This document shows, one piece after another, positions 25,272-33,693 of a DNA stretch of 56,608 nt. The stretch's first letter is position 1; every line of letters starts with the position of its first letter. The DNA is taken from positions 1-56,608 of the forward strand of contig JAFXHH010000011.1 of NCBI GenBank assembly GCA_017536475.1, in the 5' to 3' direction. Both the position numbers and the translations under genes were made by a program. The notes under the pieces were generated by a model. That model had not been told where the DNA came from. It saw only the letters and a list, made by a program, of their open reading frames with translations, and did no database searches. Origin of the DNA: Clostridia bacterium (GTDB lineage Bacteria > Bacillota > Clostridia > Oscillospirales > CAG-272).

Positions 25272-26108
25272 TCAGCCAATTATTGCCTCTGCAAAGAGTT
25301 CTCCTAACTTCACGATCGAATCCGAGTCGTAATGGTATGTGTCGGGTTCTTCCACGGGCTCATTTTTTGTCGTCAGCCCCGCCGCGAGCGTGTCAATATA
25401 TCTGTGACCCGACTTCTCGGCGTAGGAGCGCTTATTTTCGTTCATTTCCTTATAAAAATCCCAAATTTCCGAAATTCCCGCCTCAATATAGCGGCAATTC
25501 TCAAAATAGGGAGCAAATCTTACGTTAAGATCGCCAAGCAAACGCTCGTAGCGACCGATATACGCGTCGGTCGTTTCCTTATTCATCGCGTCGTTCTCGC
25601 CCTGCATCCAGCAAAAAGCGTGGACCGTCGGCTCGTATCCGTCGCGTTTAAGTATCTCGATACTTTCGTCAAGCAGTCTGACCAACTCGTTGTAGCACCA
25701 GCCCGCAGGTGTCGGCTCGATGAACTGGATCGCCTTGTTAAAGTCGACCTCAACGCCCGAAATATGCGCGGGGTCGGACTCCGAGAGCCAATCGTGGCAG
25801 AGGCCCGTGCCGCCAAAGGCGCATTTTACGATGAAAAACTGCTCGCCGTTGCATTTTGCGTCAAGCACCCGCGCGATACCCACCTCGGGGCCGAGCGTGT
25901 CCTTCGTCGCCTCGGTGCAATTCGTCCTCGTCTTGACAAATCCGTTGCTCTTGATCGCGTGCGAGGAATAGTTGATGAGAATATTGTCGTATCCCTCGCG
26001 GAAGCGCTCCTCGGTCGCCGCGTCAAAGTGCTTTGAAAGGTATTTGTTATGTCCGACGCCGACTGCGTTCGACTGTCCTGCGAGAATGATTATCTTTGCT
26101 TTTTTCAT
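25272..26108 (-). CDS. SASA/SGNH-type sialate O-acetylesterase-like carbohydrate esterase
   Basis: 278 residues from the ATG at 26108 behind GGAGT; the longer frame start has no ribosome site. Block I 'ILAGQSNAVG' (GQSN with catalytic Ser), block II 'FGGTGLCHDW' with an oxyanion Gly, block III 'WMQGENDA' and the C-terminal D-x-x-H 'DTYHYDSDS' are all as in PF03629 esterases. These remove acetyl groups from xylan or sialic acid. No signal peptide, so intracellular. It lies downstream of a lipoprotein gene on the same strand. Confidence 0.82.
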   Translation of the reverse strand: MKKAKIIILAGQSNAVGVGHNKYLSKHFDAATEERFREGYDNILINYSSHAIKSNGFVKTRTNCTEATKDTLGPEVGIARVLDAKCNGEQFFIVKCAFGGTGLCHDWLSESDPAHISGVEVDFNKAIQFIEPTPAGWCYNELVRLLDESIEILKRDGYEPTVHAFCWMQGENDAMNKETTDAYIGRYERLLGDLNVRFAPYFENCRYIEAGISEIWDFYKEMNENKRSYAEKSGHRYIDTLAAGLTTKNEPVEEPDTYHYDSDSIVKLGELFAEAIIG

Positions 26109-26273
26109 TGTAAACTCCATTCCGCCGCCCACGGCGGCACAAATAGTAATAGATGAATTTTGCCCAATGGCAAATTCGTGCGTGTTACCGCACAGGCGAA
26201 GCAGCAAGCTATCCTCCTACGTCTTGCGGTATGGTTCACTATTAGTTGTGAGCAACTTCCACGCTGATCTCCG
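26109..26273. other. Short gap with a repeat fragment
   Basis: 165 bases between the lipoprotein and esterase genes. It holds a repeat-like stretch with the inner dyad TTTGCCCAATGGCAAA and a Gly/Cys-rich tail, but no gene or terminator I can support. Confidence 0.4.
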
Positions 26274-27173
26274 TTATTTCGTATACGTTCCAAAGGTCCA
26301 GACCTCGTCCTTGATTTCGGTCTGAGTGTAGGTGTGACGGTAAAGGCTGTTTATCTCGATCGAGCCGTCGTCCGCATCGAAATTGCCGCGAAGGTAAAAA
26401 TCGGGTGGATAATAGTTGCTGACTGTCGTGTCGTAATGCTCCCGATCAGCCTTCCTCACCTTTTCGTAGGGCTCGTGATCGATATAAAGATAGATAGTGC
26501 CCTTGTCCGAGGCAATCGTGCAAACGCCCTCGACGGTGACGTCGCCCTTGACGTACCTGAACAAAACCGCGCTTCTCGGTTTGGTGAACACGAAGGTGAT
26601 GCTCTCGCCACTCTCGGTCTTGTACGTGCCCGCAGGGATGTTGTATTCGTCGGAGTCGGCATAGTTGTTCGACTCGGGCTTCAGCTCGTTGCCCTCGAGC
26701 ACGTATGTGCCCAGCTTGTAGGGAAGCTCGCTGAGTCGGTATCTGTGCGAGTAGACCGTGCCGTCGATAAAGCCGAGATCCTTTTCTATCTCCATCACCG
26801 TGAACTGCGTGAAGCTTTCCTCGAAATTCTCGGCGTAGCAGCCAAGCCAGTTTTCAGTGTCGCCGATCTTCAGCATGAGAGTCAGGGGAGTGAGCACGTC
26901 GTCGCCGTTGCCGCGGTGGACCGCGCTGAAGCTGCCGCTTTGCTTATCGGCTCCGTCCTCAGTGTAGCTGAAGGTCATCGCGCCCTTTGAGCCGTCAAGG
27001 ATGAAATAGGTGTCCTCGTCGCCGTGAAGTATCCACTTTCCAGTAGCCGAGACGAGCTCCTGCTCGTATTTATCGCTGCTTGACGACGAGCCGCCGAAGA
27101 TCATATCGCAGCCTGCGAAAATAAAGCAGACAAGCGCAAGAAGGACGGCAAGAATTTTAATTTTGCTTTTCAT
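26274..27173 (-). CDS. Secreted lipoprotein of unknown function
   Basis: 299 residues from the ATG at 27173 (7 bases after GAGGTG; a GTG further up lies in that site). Signal peptide with lipobox F-A-G-C at residues 19-22. The mature part is beta-rich with two repeats of a 'G-x-Y-x-x-E-S-G-E-S-I-T-F' / 'GKWILHGDEDTYFILDG' type, as in extracytoplasmic lipocalin-like or META-like domains, but the match is not clear. Upstream are two -10 boxes in a tandem duplication. It may share an operon with the esterase, although about 165 bases lie between. Confidence 0.65.
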   Translation of the reverse strand: MKSKIKILAVLLALVCFIFAGCDMIFGGSSSSSDKYEQELVSATGKWILHGDEDTYFILDGSKGAMTFSYTEDGADKQSGSFSAVHRGNGDDVLTPLTLMLKIGDTENWLGCYAENFEESFTQFTVMEIEKDLGFIDGTVYSHRYRLSELPYKLGTYVLEGNELKPESNNYADSDEYNIPAGTYKTESGESITFVFTKPRSAVLFRYVKGDVTVEGVCTIASDKGTIYLYIDHEPYEKVRKADREHYDTTVSNYYPPDFYLRGNFDADDGSIEINSLYRHTYTQTEIKDEVWTFGTYTK

Positions 27174-27221
27174 TTTTTTCACCTCGTTTTTGTGTCGGTT
27201 GAATGGAGGGATAAAATTACT

Positions 27222-27263
27222 ATACGTATTAAATTATAGCATATACGTATTAAATTATAGCAT
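27222..27263 (-). promoter_or_regulatory. Tandem 21-bp duplication with two -10 boxes
   Basis: Two perfect head-to-tail copies of ATACGTATTAAATTATAGCAT. On the minus strand each gives GCTATAATTT, a -10 box (TATAAT). The duplicated promoter core lies 49-90 bases before the lipoprotein start. Confidence 0.6.
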
Positions 27264-27878
27264 GAAATTCGCATATTTTCAATAGCTTTAATGAAAAAAC
27301 GGCGGCAGATACGAGAAATATATAGGATCATGCAACACGATTTGGGGTGAAGAATTCTCTTGAGCCCCTCGCCGACAGCAAAAAACAAAGGCACTCCGCA
27401 AGGGAGTGGAGGGAGGTGGATCAATAAAGGTGGCATCGAGCCCCCTTTATTGATGGGAATCGCTCTCGCCTGCGGGCTCGGTCAGGGTCGGCTTTGACGG
27501 AAACCCCCAAAGCTCGGCTGCGCTCGCTTCGGGGAACCCCTACTGCTGCCACTGGCAGTCATTCACTACCGACCCGTTCGATTCCCTTACCGATACCAAA
27601 CGCAAAAAAGACCACAAGTTAAATTTAAACGGTGAGGACGGGGAATCAGAACCTTTACACAAAAATCGCGTTGCGATTTTTGGTGAGAGATTCTCTTGAG
27701 CCCCGAGCCTCTGCCAAATACAAAAGGACACCCGTGTGGGTGGATAAAAAACATCCCTCGGGCATCGAGCCGTCGGGATGTTTGGGAATCGCTCTCGCCT
27801 GCGGGCTCGGTCAAGGTCGGCTCTGACTGCCACTGGCAGTCATTCACTACCGACCCGTTCGATTCCCTTACCGATACC
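27264..27878. repeat. Two degenerate repeat units downstream of tmRNA
   Basis: This gap of about 600 bases has no gene. Two units of roughly 280-330 bp share CTCTTGAGCCCC, GAATCGCTCTCGCCTGCGGG and CCACTGGCAGTCATTCACTA. A broken copy of the tmRNA 3' end, GGTGAGGACGGGGAATCAGA, is at 27630-27650, near a hairpin AAAAATCGCGTTGCGATTTTT. Confidence 0.75.
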
Positions 27879-27918
27879 AAACGCAAAAAAGACCACGCTG
27901 AGCGTGGTCTTTTGCGTT
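27879..27918 (-). terminator. Terminator of tmRNA
   Basis: AAACGCAAAAAAGACCACGC and its complement around TGA, directly after the CCA end of the tmRNA. Confidence 0.9.
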
Positions 27919-28311
27919 TGGTGGAGGTGAGGGGAATCGAACCCCTGTCCGAAAACCTCTTGATACAACTTTCTCCGGGTGCAGAACATCTATTAAGTCT
28001 TTTTCTTCGCCGAGCCGATGCTCAGGCTCGGGGGAGAAGCAACCGTTTTCTGCGTGATCGGTTCAGCGGTAACTGCCGATGCACGTGCACCACTAAAATG
28101 ACGCTCAGTCTCGGTTCGTGGTCCTACCGAGAGGAACGGGCGACCCGCAGGTCGCGGCACTGCCATTGTTAACCCCGAAGGGTCAACAATTAGGCAGCCA
28201 TAGCAACAGTGTTGTTGTCGTTTATTTTTTAAAGTTTGAGCAGTTTTAGAGATTACTCGGCTCTACCCGCTTATCATACCTCAAAATCCCCGTCGAAACC
28301 TTTACACCCCC
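27919..28311 (-). ncRNA. ssrA: Transfer-messenger RNA (tmRNA)
   Basis: 393 bases. The 5' end GGGGGTG pairs with 3' CACCTCC before the CCA tail, and the T-arm CAGGGGTTCGATTCCCCTC is tRNA-Ala-like. The open frame in the middle ends ...N-D-N-N-T-V-A-M-A-A and a stop at about 28192, a typical degradation tag with a C-terminal A-A; the exact resume codon is uncertain, since an in-frame stop lies a few codons upstream. It works with SmpB, whose gene lies just upstream on the same strand. Confidence 0.93.
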
Positions 28312-28315
28312 GTGG

Positions 28316-28435
28316 GCGAAAATGCGGGGCATTTTCGCAGTGATATTTCAAATCGCAGGGCGATTTGAAGTGATATGTTTGCTTTCGCAAACGTGATATT
28401 GCGCCGTTGGCGCAGTTATGTTGTGCTTTCGCACA
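28316..28435. repeat. Array of five small hairpins separated by an AGTGATAT spacer
   Basis: Upstream of tmRNA, five palindromes follow one another: GCGAAAATG, CAAATCGC, GTTTGC, TGCGCC and TGTGC with their complements. The spacers are AGTGATATTT, AAGTGATAT, GTGATATT and GTTATGT. Each hairpin differs while the spacer is kept. Confidence 0.8.
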
Positions 28436-28479
28436 GTTGCTAATTAAATGAACGCAATTTTCTCGAAAAGCTATTCGTC

Positions 28480-28630
28480 CCAGGTCCAACACGGCAAGAC
28501 GGACTTTATCTCAGTAGGCTGACTTTTTCGGCTTGCCGAAAAATCAGTGTCATCTCACCTTTGTTAGAACCCCAATAGGGAAAGCTCTTTGCCAAGCTTT
28601 CTCTCGAGAAAGCTTGCCGCCGGAGGCACG
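28480..28630. repeat. Partial copy of the 400-bp interspersed repeat
   Basis: Shares TCTCAGTAGGCTGACTTTTT, CGGCTTGCCGAAAAA and GTTAGAACCC with the copies near 42.7, 46.6 and 50.6 kb, but only one end is present. Confidence 0.75.
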
Positions 28631-28634
28631 CATC

Positions 28635-29102
28635 TTACCCCCGATCCTTCATCCTTCTCTCGATCTCGCGATCGGCGTCGTGCTTGGCAATCGAATCGCG
28701 CTTATCGTAGAGCTTTTTGCCTCGGCAAAGTCCGACCTCGACCTTAACGCGCGAGCCTGAGAAATAGAGCGAGAGGGGAATGAGCGAAACTCCCTTTTGC
28801 GCGACGAGACCGAAAAGCTTGAGGATCTCGCGCTTGTGCATCAAAAGCTTGCGCTTTCGCATGGGGTCGCGATTGAAGATATTGCCGTGCTCGTAGGGAC
28901 TGACGTGCATACCGACGACGAAAAGCTCGCCGTTCTTGACGTCGATATACGAGTCCTTGAGATTGACCGCGCCTGCGCGCAGACTTTTGACCTCCGTGCC
29001 GAAAAGCTCGATGCCCGCCTCGTATTTTTCGTCCACGAAATAGTCGTGATACGCCTTTTTGTTTTGGGCGATTATCTTATGCCCGCCCTTTTTATCAGCC
29101 AA
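28635..29102 (-). CDS. smpB: SsrA-binding protein SmpB
   Basis: 155 residues from a TTG start at 29102, 8 bases after GGAGG; the GTG in front lies inside that site. The family core is intact: '[13 protein letters not shown]', '[23 protein letters not shown]', 'HVSPYEHGN', '[15 protein letters not shown]' and the basic C-terminal tail '[10 protein letters not shown]', which enters the mRNA channel. It delivers tmRNA to stalled ribosomes. Standard smpB-ssrA order, with a repeat fragment and a hairpin array in between. Confidence 0.97.
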   Translation of the reverse strand: MADKKGGHKIIAQNKKAYHDYFVDEKYEAGIELFGTEVKSLRAGAVNLKDSYIDVKNGELFVVGMHVSPYEHGNIFNRDPMRKRKLLMHKREILKLFGLVAQKGVSLIPLSLYFSGSRVKVEVGLCRGKKLYDKRDSIAKHDADREIERRMKDRG

Positions 29103-29135
29103 AACGGACACCTCCTTTTTTCAGTATGGAATATA

Positions 29136-29164
29136 ATTATACAACAAACGCAAAGCGTTGTCAA
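29136..29164 (-). promoter_or_regulatory. Consensus promoter of smpB
   Basis: On the minus strand TTGACA (29164-29159) and TATAAT (29141-29136), spacer 17. Confidence 0.85.
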
Positions 29165-29204
29165 GGCTTTTTGTGTCGAAGAAACCGTTGGTTGAACGGG
29201 AATT

Positions 29205-29942
29205 TTAACCGTTCGTTATATCCTCGGTCTCAATATCGTTCATTTGCGCCGAAAACTCGACCGACTTGCCGTTCTTTGTCATACAAAGCAGGTTGAGCTC
29301 GAGCATCTCACCCGCGGGGAGAATTTCAAGGTGCAAAATTGCCGCACCGACCAGCTCGTCGGGGCAGAGAATTGACTGCGCGCCCGAAAGTGTGACCTTG
29401 CAGGACACGTCGGTGTATTCGGGTGAGGTCGTGATGACGAAATTGCCGTTTTCAGCTCTCTCAAGCGCGCTGATCGGCGCGTTGAGTATCCAGTTAAGAC
29501 AGTTTATCTTGTACCAGCCGAGCTTTTCGGCAAGCTTTTCGACCTCGGCGTCGTAGTCCTCCTTGACCGCCTCGCAGCGACGGTTGACCTGACCGCAAAA
29601 GCGCGTGATCTCGTGGAAGACCTCGTAAGACGCACTGCCCATAGCAAGCACGCGCACGTCAGCAACCTTTGCGAGAATATCGGCAGGAATATTATTCTTT
29701 ATAAACTCAAGGTTTTCGTTGTAGCTTGCCTCAAACGCTGCCTCTGCCGCCTCTGCGTCAAACTTGACCTTGCTTTGCTTTGCAATGACCTTTTCGCTCT
29801 TCAAAAACCACTTTTTCTGTCCCTCGTAGAGCGACTTGAAGTGCTTTTCGGAGAACTGATCCGCCTGTGAGGTGCTACGCATCTGAAAGCAGACCTCGGC
29901 AAGTATCGTGTCGTTGTACCATTCCTTCGTGAAATATCTCAT
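29205..29942 (-). CDS. DUF4085-like cytoplasmic protein
   Basis: 245 residues. The N-terminus MRYFTKEWY is the DUF4085 hallmark; the rest is helical with a Lys/Glu-rich middle and a beta-rich C-terminal third ('VGAAILHLEILPAGEMLELNLL'). Neither signal peptide nor membrane helix. Function unknown in the family. GGGAGA is 6 bases upstream of the ATG. Single gene between pnp-side genes and smpB. Confidence 0.7.
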   Translation of the reverse strand: MRYFTKEWYNDTILAEVCFQMRSTSQADQFSEKHFKSLYEGQKKWFLKSEKVIAKQSKVKFDAEAAEAAFEASYNENLEFIKNNIPADILAKVADVRVLAMGSASYEVFHEITRFCGQVNRRCEAVKEDYDAEVEKLAEKLGWYKINCLNWILNAPISALERAENGNFVITTSPEYTDVSCKVTLSGAQSILCPDELVGAAILHLEILPAGEMLELNLLCMTKNGKSVEFSAQMNDIETEDITNG

Positions 29943-30000
29943 TGATTTTCTCCCTTTAAGGTTATTAATGGGAGGGGCAGGACCCCTCCCATAGTCGTGA

Positions 30001-30873
30001 TCAATTAAGCTTGACGGTTACTATAATTCCACCCTCGTTCGTACCCGAGATCTCGTAAGAAACCGCCGAATTTTCTTCTCCTCCGTCAGAGATAACGGGG
30101 AGGTTGACCAGATCGCCGCCCTTGCAGGCAACGTAGTAGATTCCGTAGCTTGCACCGTCGGAATCCTTGACCTTCAAAAGCTTGTCATGCGACGTATTCT
30201 TTTTGAGATATTCTATGTACTGCGAAAGGGAAAGGTCCTTATCCGCCATATACTTTGCGTGGACCGTACCGACGTAGCGATAGCCATTTTCGGTGAAGCT
30301 TTCGACAAATCCGTACTTGACTGCGTTCTTATCGAGCCAGCTCGCGTAATCGCCGTGAAGCTCGCCGTCGTCGTAGTTGGAGAGGAAGATGAGCTGCGCG
30401 GTGTTGTATTCCTCGTGGCTCGAGTCGTGCTTTCCATACGCATATCTGATCAAAAGATCGTTCAGACCAACCGCAGTCTCGGCATCGGTAAGCATATTGT
30501 GAGCCGCCGCCATAGCCGCGGTGGTAAGGAAGTGCTCCTTGTACGCATAGTAGGGACCCTGATCCGTATCTCTGTGCTCGTTACGGTAGAACTGGCAACC
30601 GATAAGATCAAGCAGAGAAGCGTCCACGGAATAGGGATGATCGGAGTCTGCAAGAACGAGAGAGCCCGTGCTGACCTGATCCGAGGATACGGTGCCCAAC
30701 TCAAATTTGAGTGAATCGACTATATCGTCGACCTTCTGGTCTCCCATGCTCTTGTCAACGCTTGCCATAATTATGACGAGAAGAAGCACGAGGGCAAGCA
30801 GTGTAAGTGCAGAGACCACGACGAGCGTGATCTTCTGCAATTTATTTTTGTTGGTATTTTTTAAAATATCCAT
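30001..30873 (-). CDS. Membrane-anchored VanY-like (M15B) protein lacking zinc ligands
   Basis: 290 residues with one N-terminal membrane helix (near 17-38) and an extracytoplasmic domain. The layout of D-Ala-D-Ala carboxypeptidases is recognisable: an early 'LLDLIG' region, 'HNMLTDAETAVGLNDLLIRYAYG', then 'WLDKNAVKYGFVESF' and 'YRYVGTVHAKYMADKDLSLSQYIEYL' at the end. However, the S-x-H-x6-D zinc site reads SSHEEYNTAQ, without the Asp, and the usual E-P-W-H before 'RYVG' is absent. It is probably a non-catalytic binding homologue. It lies 41 bases after pnp. Confidence 0.6.
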   Translation of the reverse strand: MDILKNTNKNKLQKITLVVVSALTLLALVLLLVIIMASVDKSMGDQKVDDIVDSLKFELGTVSSDQVSTGSLVLADSDHPYSVDASLLDLIGCQFYRNEHRDTDQGPYYAYKEHFLTTAAMAAAHNMLTDAETAVGLNDLLIRYAYGKHDSSHEEYNTAQLIFLSNYDDGELHGDYASWLDKNAVKYGFVESFTENGYRYVGTVHAKYMADKDLSLSQYIEYLKKNTSHDKLLKVKDSDGASYGIYYVACKGGDLVNLPVISDGGEENSAVSYEISGTNEGGIIVTVKLN

Positions 30874-30914
30874 TGTTGCTTCCTTTCCAAATTTTTAAAT
30901 TTTGGGGTCAGAGA

Positions 30915-33059
30915 TCACTTTGCGTCTCTGATGGAGAAGTCCATACGACCCTTCTTGTCAAGACCCATGTACTTGACTACGACCGAGCTTCCGACGTCGA
31001 TTCCCGCGTCGGTAACCTTGTTTATTCTCTTGTCGCAGATCTTGGAGATGTGGACCATGCCCTCCTTGCCGGGAGCGTACTCAACGAAGCATCCAACGTC
31101 CTCGTTGGGCTTGTCCTTGCTTGCAAGGATCTTAACAACGGTACCGTTGTAGCAGCAGCCAACCTCGGGCTCGAATACGATCGCGTCGATCATAGCCTTT
31201 GCGATAGCAGCGCTCTCGCCGTTAACGGCTGCGATGCAGATAACACCCTCGTCGTTGATGTCGACCTTCGCGCCCGATTCAGCGCAGATCTTCTGGATCA
31301 CAGATCCACCCTTACCGATAACCTCGCGGATCTTGTCGGGGTCGATCTTGAAGGAAGTCATCTTGGGAGCGTACTTCGAAACCTCTGCTCTGGGAGCGTC
31401 GATAGCCTTGAGAATTACCTCGTCGATGATGTACTCACGGCCTGCCTTGGTCTGCTCGAATGCGCGAGCGATGATCTCGGGGGTAAGACCGTCAACCTTA
31501 AGGTCCATCTGGATAGAGGTGATACCCTTCTTGGTACCTGCTACCTTGAAGTCCATATCGCCGTAGAAGTCCTCGAGACCCTGAATATCGATCATGGTAT
31601 CCCAAGAGCCGTCCTCAGCGGTGATAAGACCGCAGGAGATACCTGCAACGGGAGCCTTGATCGGAACGCCTGCTGCCATAAGAGCGAGGGTAGAACCGCA
31701 AACAGAGCCCTGCGAGGTAGAACCGTTAGAGGAAACTACGTCGGAAACAAGACGGATCGCATAGGGGAATTCCTCCTCGGAGGGAAGAACGGGAACGAGA
31801 GATCTCTCTGCGAGAGCTCCGTGACCGATCTCACGACGACCGGGGGAACGAACTGCCTTTGCTTCGCCTGTGGAGAAGCCGGGCATGTTGTAGTGGTGCA
31901 TATATCTCTTGGAGGTCTCGGAGTCGATACCGTCGAGCATCTGAGCCTCGGAAAGAGTACCGAGAGTAGCAACTGTAAGAACCTGAGTCTGACCTCTGGT
32001 AAAGAGACCCGAGCCGTGAGCGCGGGGAAGAACGTCGACCTCAGCCGCAAGGCCTCTGATCTGGTTCATGCTTCTGCCGTCAACTCTCTTCTTGTCAACG
32101 AGCAGCCAGCGGCGAACGATCTTCTTCTGGATCTTGTAAACGAGCTCGTCCATCATAGAGGGAAGCTCGGGATATTCTTCGGTGAACTGTGCCAAGATCG
32201 CTTCTTTGATGGGGAACATTCTTGCGTCGCGAACCGTCTTGTCGTCGGTGTCGAGAGCGAACATAACGTCCTTTTCGCAGAAAGCGAAGATCTTGTCGAA
32301 CATATCGTGGTCAAGCTCGCAGGAGGGATACTCAAACTTGGGCTTACCGATCTCGTCAACGATTGCGCTGATGAACTCAAGAAGGTCCTTGATCTCCTTG
32401 TGAGCGAGCATGATAGCGTCGTACATAACGTCGTCGGCAACCTCGTTAGCGCCTGCCTCGATCATAACGACCTTTTCCTTGGAAGCGGCAACGGTGAGCT
32501 GGAGGTCGGAGACCTTCTGCTGTGCGGTGGTGGGGTTGACGATGAACTTACCGTCGATAAGACCGATGTGAACACCGCCGATAGGGCCGTTCCACGGAAT
32601 GTCGGAGATAGCGAGCGCAGTCGAAGCACCGATCATAGCGGCAACCTCGGGAGCGCAGTCGGGATCTACGGACATAACGGTAAGGGTGAGAGCTACGTCG
32701 TTACGAAGGTCCTTGGGGAAAAGGGGACGGATAGGACGGTCGATAACGCGGCTGGTAAGAATTGCTTTTTCGGAAGGCTTGCCCTCTCTCTTGAGGTAAC
32801 CGCCGGGGATCTTGCCCGCAGCGTACATTCTCTCGTCGAAGTCGACGGAGAGGGGAAGGAAGTCGATACCGTCACGGGGCTTTTCGGAAGCGGTAGCGCA
32901 GCAGAGAACTGCTGTCTCACCGTAACGAACGAGGACGGAACCGTTTGCAAGGCCTGCCATTTTACCGTTCTCGATTACGAGGGGGCGGCCTGCGAGGGTG
33001 TAATTGAACTTCTTGAAGTTCTTGAACTCCATTGCGGAGCTTACGATTGTAGTGGACAT
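30915..33059 (-). CDS. pnp: Polyribonucleotide nucleotidyltransferase (PNPase)
   Basis: 714 residues. Two RNase PH domains (about 10-230 and 320-550) with the conserved 'IDRPIRPLFP', 'GTSQGS' equivalents and 'SDILGLEDHLGDMDFKVAGT' block ('DIQGLEDFYGDMDFKVAGT'), then KH (near 560-620) and S1 (near 630-705, 'GCCYNGTVVKI...GKEGMVHISKI') at the C-terminus. It degrades RNA 3' to 5' by phosphorolysis. GGAGG upstream of the ATG. The leader includes a long inverted repeat. Confidence 0.97.
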   Translation of the reverse strand: MSTTIVSSAMEFKNFKKFNYTLAGRPLVIENGKMAGLANGSVLVRYGETAVLCCATASEKPRDGIDFLPLSVDFDERMYAAGKIPGGYLKREGKPSEKAILTSRVIDRPIRPLFPKDLRNDVALTLTVMSVDPDCAPEVAAMIGASTALAISDIPWNGPIGGVHIGLIDGKFIVNPTTAQQKVSDLQLTVAASKEKVVMIEAGANEVADDVMYDAIMLAHKEIKDLLEFISAIVDEIGKPKFEYPSCELDHDMFDKIFAFCEKDVMFALDTDDKTVRDARMFPIKEAILAQFTEEYPELPSMMDELVYKIQKKIVRRWLLVDKKRVDGRSMNQIRGLAAEVDVLPRAHGSGLFTRGQTQVLTVATLGTLSEAQMLDGIDSETSKRYMHHYNMPGFSTGEAKAVRSPGRREIGHGALAERSLVPVLPSEEEFPYAIRLVSDVVSSNGSTSQGSVCGSTLALMAAGVPIKAPVAGISCGLITAEDGSWDTMIDIQGLEDFYGDMDFKVAGTKKGITSIQMDLKVDGLTPEIIARAFEQTKAGREYIIDEVILKAIDAPRAEVSKYAPKMTSFKIDPDKIREVIGKGGSVIQKICAESGAKVDINDEGVICIAAVNGESAAIAKAMIDAIVFEPEVGCCYNGTVVKILASKDKPNEDVGCFVEYAPGKEGMVHISKICDKRINKVTDAGIDVGSSVVVKYMGLDKKGRMDFSIRDAK

Positions 33060-33090
33060 TTGTTTTTCCTCCGTTTTGAATTTTTATTTG

Positions 33091-33178
33091 GATCACACGG
33101 AGTTTTAGGACTTAAATACATGTCTGACGAGTGGGGTCAGGCGCATATTTAAGCTCTAAAATCCTCGTGTGGATCAAT
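33091..33178 (-). promoter_or_regulatory. Long stem in the pnp leader
   Basis: TTGGATCACACGGAGTTTTA pairs with the complement of the opposite arm (TCTAAAATCCTCGTGTGGAT) over a 25-base loop. The stem is 25-30 bases with a few mismatches and lies about 40 bases before the pnp start, the place where E. coli pnp carries an RNase III-processed autoregulatory stem. Confidence 0.55.
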
Positions 33179-33379
33179 TTTCCTTTGATAAATTTCCGAG
33201 CTCCTCTCTACACGCAAGCAGCGCTTGCTGTGCTCCTCAAAATCAGCTCGCCGTAGAGAAAACTACGGCTTCACTTGGATTTTTTCGGTGCGACTTGACC
33301 TCGAAAATTTCTCTTCGGAAAAGAACTTTTTTGACTTTTTTTGTCGAAAAACTCTTTTCCTGTTTTGCTGGTTACAGCA
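33179..33379. other. Gap without recognised function
   Basis: 200 bases between the pnp leader and the rpsO terminator. Palindromes such as TTTCCGAG and GTAGAGAAAACTAC are visible, but no gene or known RNA. Confidence 0.4.
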
Positions 33380-33419
33380 AGAAGCGGAGTGTCAAGGGCA
33401 AACCCCGCACTCCGTTTCT
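33380..33419 (-). terminator. Terminator of rpsO
   Basis: GAAGCGGAGTG and CACTCCGTTTC around a 16-base loop, starting 11 bases after the stop codon. Confidence 0.8.
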
Positions 33420-33429
33420 TATACAATTA

Positions 33430-33693
33430 TTACTTTCTCAGACCGAGCTTTTCAACGATAGCTCTGTATCTTTCGATATCTACCTTCTGGAGGTAGTTGA
33501 GAAGGTTTCTTCTGTGACCGACCATCTTGAAGAGGCCGCGACGGCTGTGGTTGTCCTTGTGGTTGCCCTTAAGGTGCTCGGTGAGGTTAGAGATTCTGTG
33601 AGTAAGAATTGCGATCTGAACCTCGGGCGAGCCGGTGTCGCCTTCGTGGATGGCGTACTTTTCAATAATTGCCTGCTTTTCTGCTGCTGTCAT
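33430..33693 (-). CDS. rpsO: 30S ribosomal protein S15
   Basis: 87 residues from the ATG at 33693 behind AAAGGTG; the longer frame is a leader artefact. Full family match: '[19 protein letters not shown]', '[20 protein letters not shown]', 'RRNLLNYLQ' and '[13 protein letters not shown]'. It binds 16S rRNA and helps platform assembly. The standard rpsO-pnp order is present. Confidence 0.98.
   Translation of the reverse strand: MTAAEKQAIIEKYAIHEGDTGSPEVQIAILTHRISNLTEHLKGNHKDNHSRRGLFKMVGHRRNLLNYLQKVDIERYRAIVEKLGLRK

Noticed and set aside
28316..28435. A CRISPR array
   Set aside because: The hairpins differ, the constant parts are only 7-10 bases, and no cas genes are in the window.
30873..33152. 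A 759-residue plus-strand frame opposite pnp
   Set aside because: It is antisense to a certain gene with no start signal; it comes from the GC-rich third positions of pnp.
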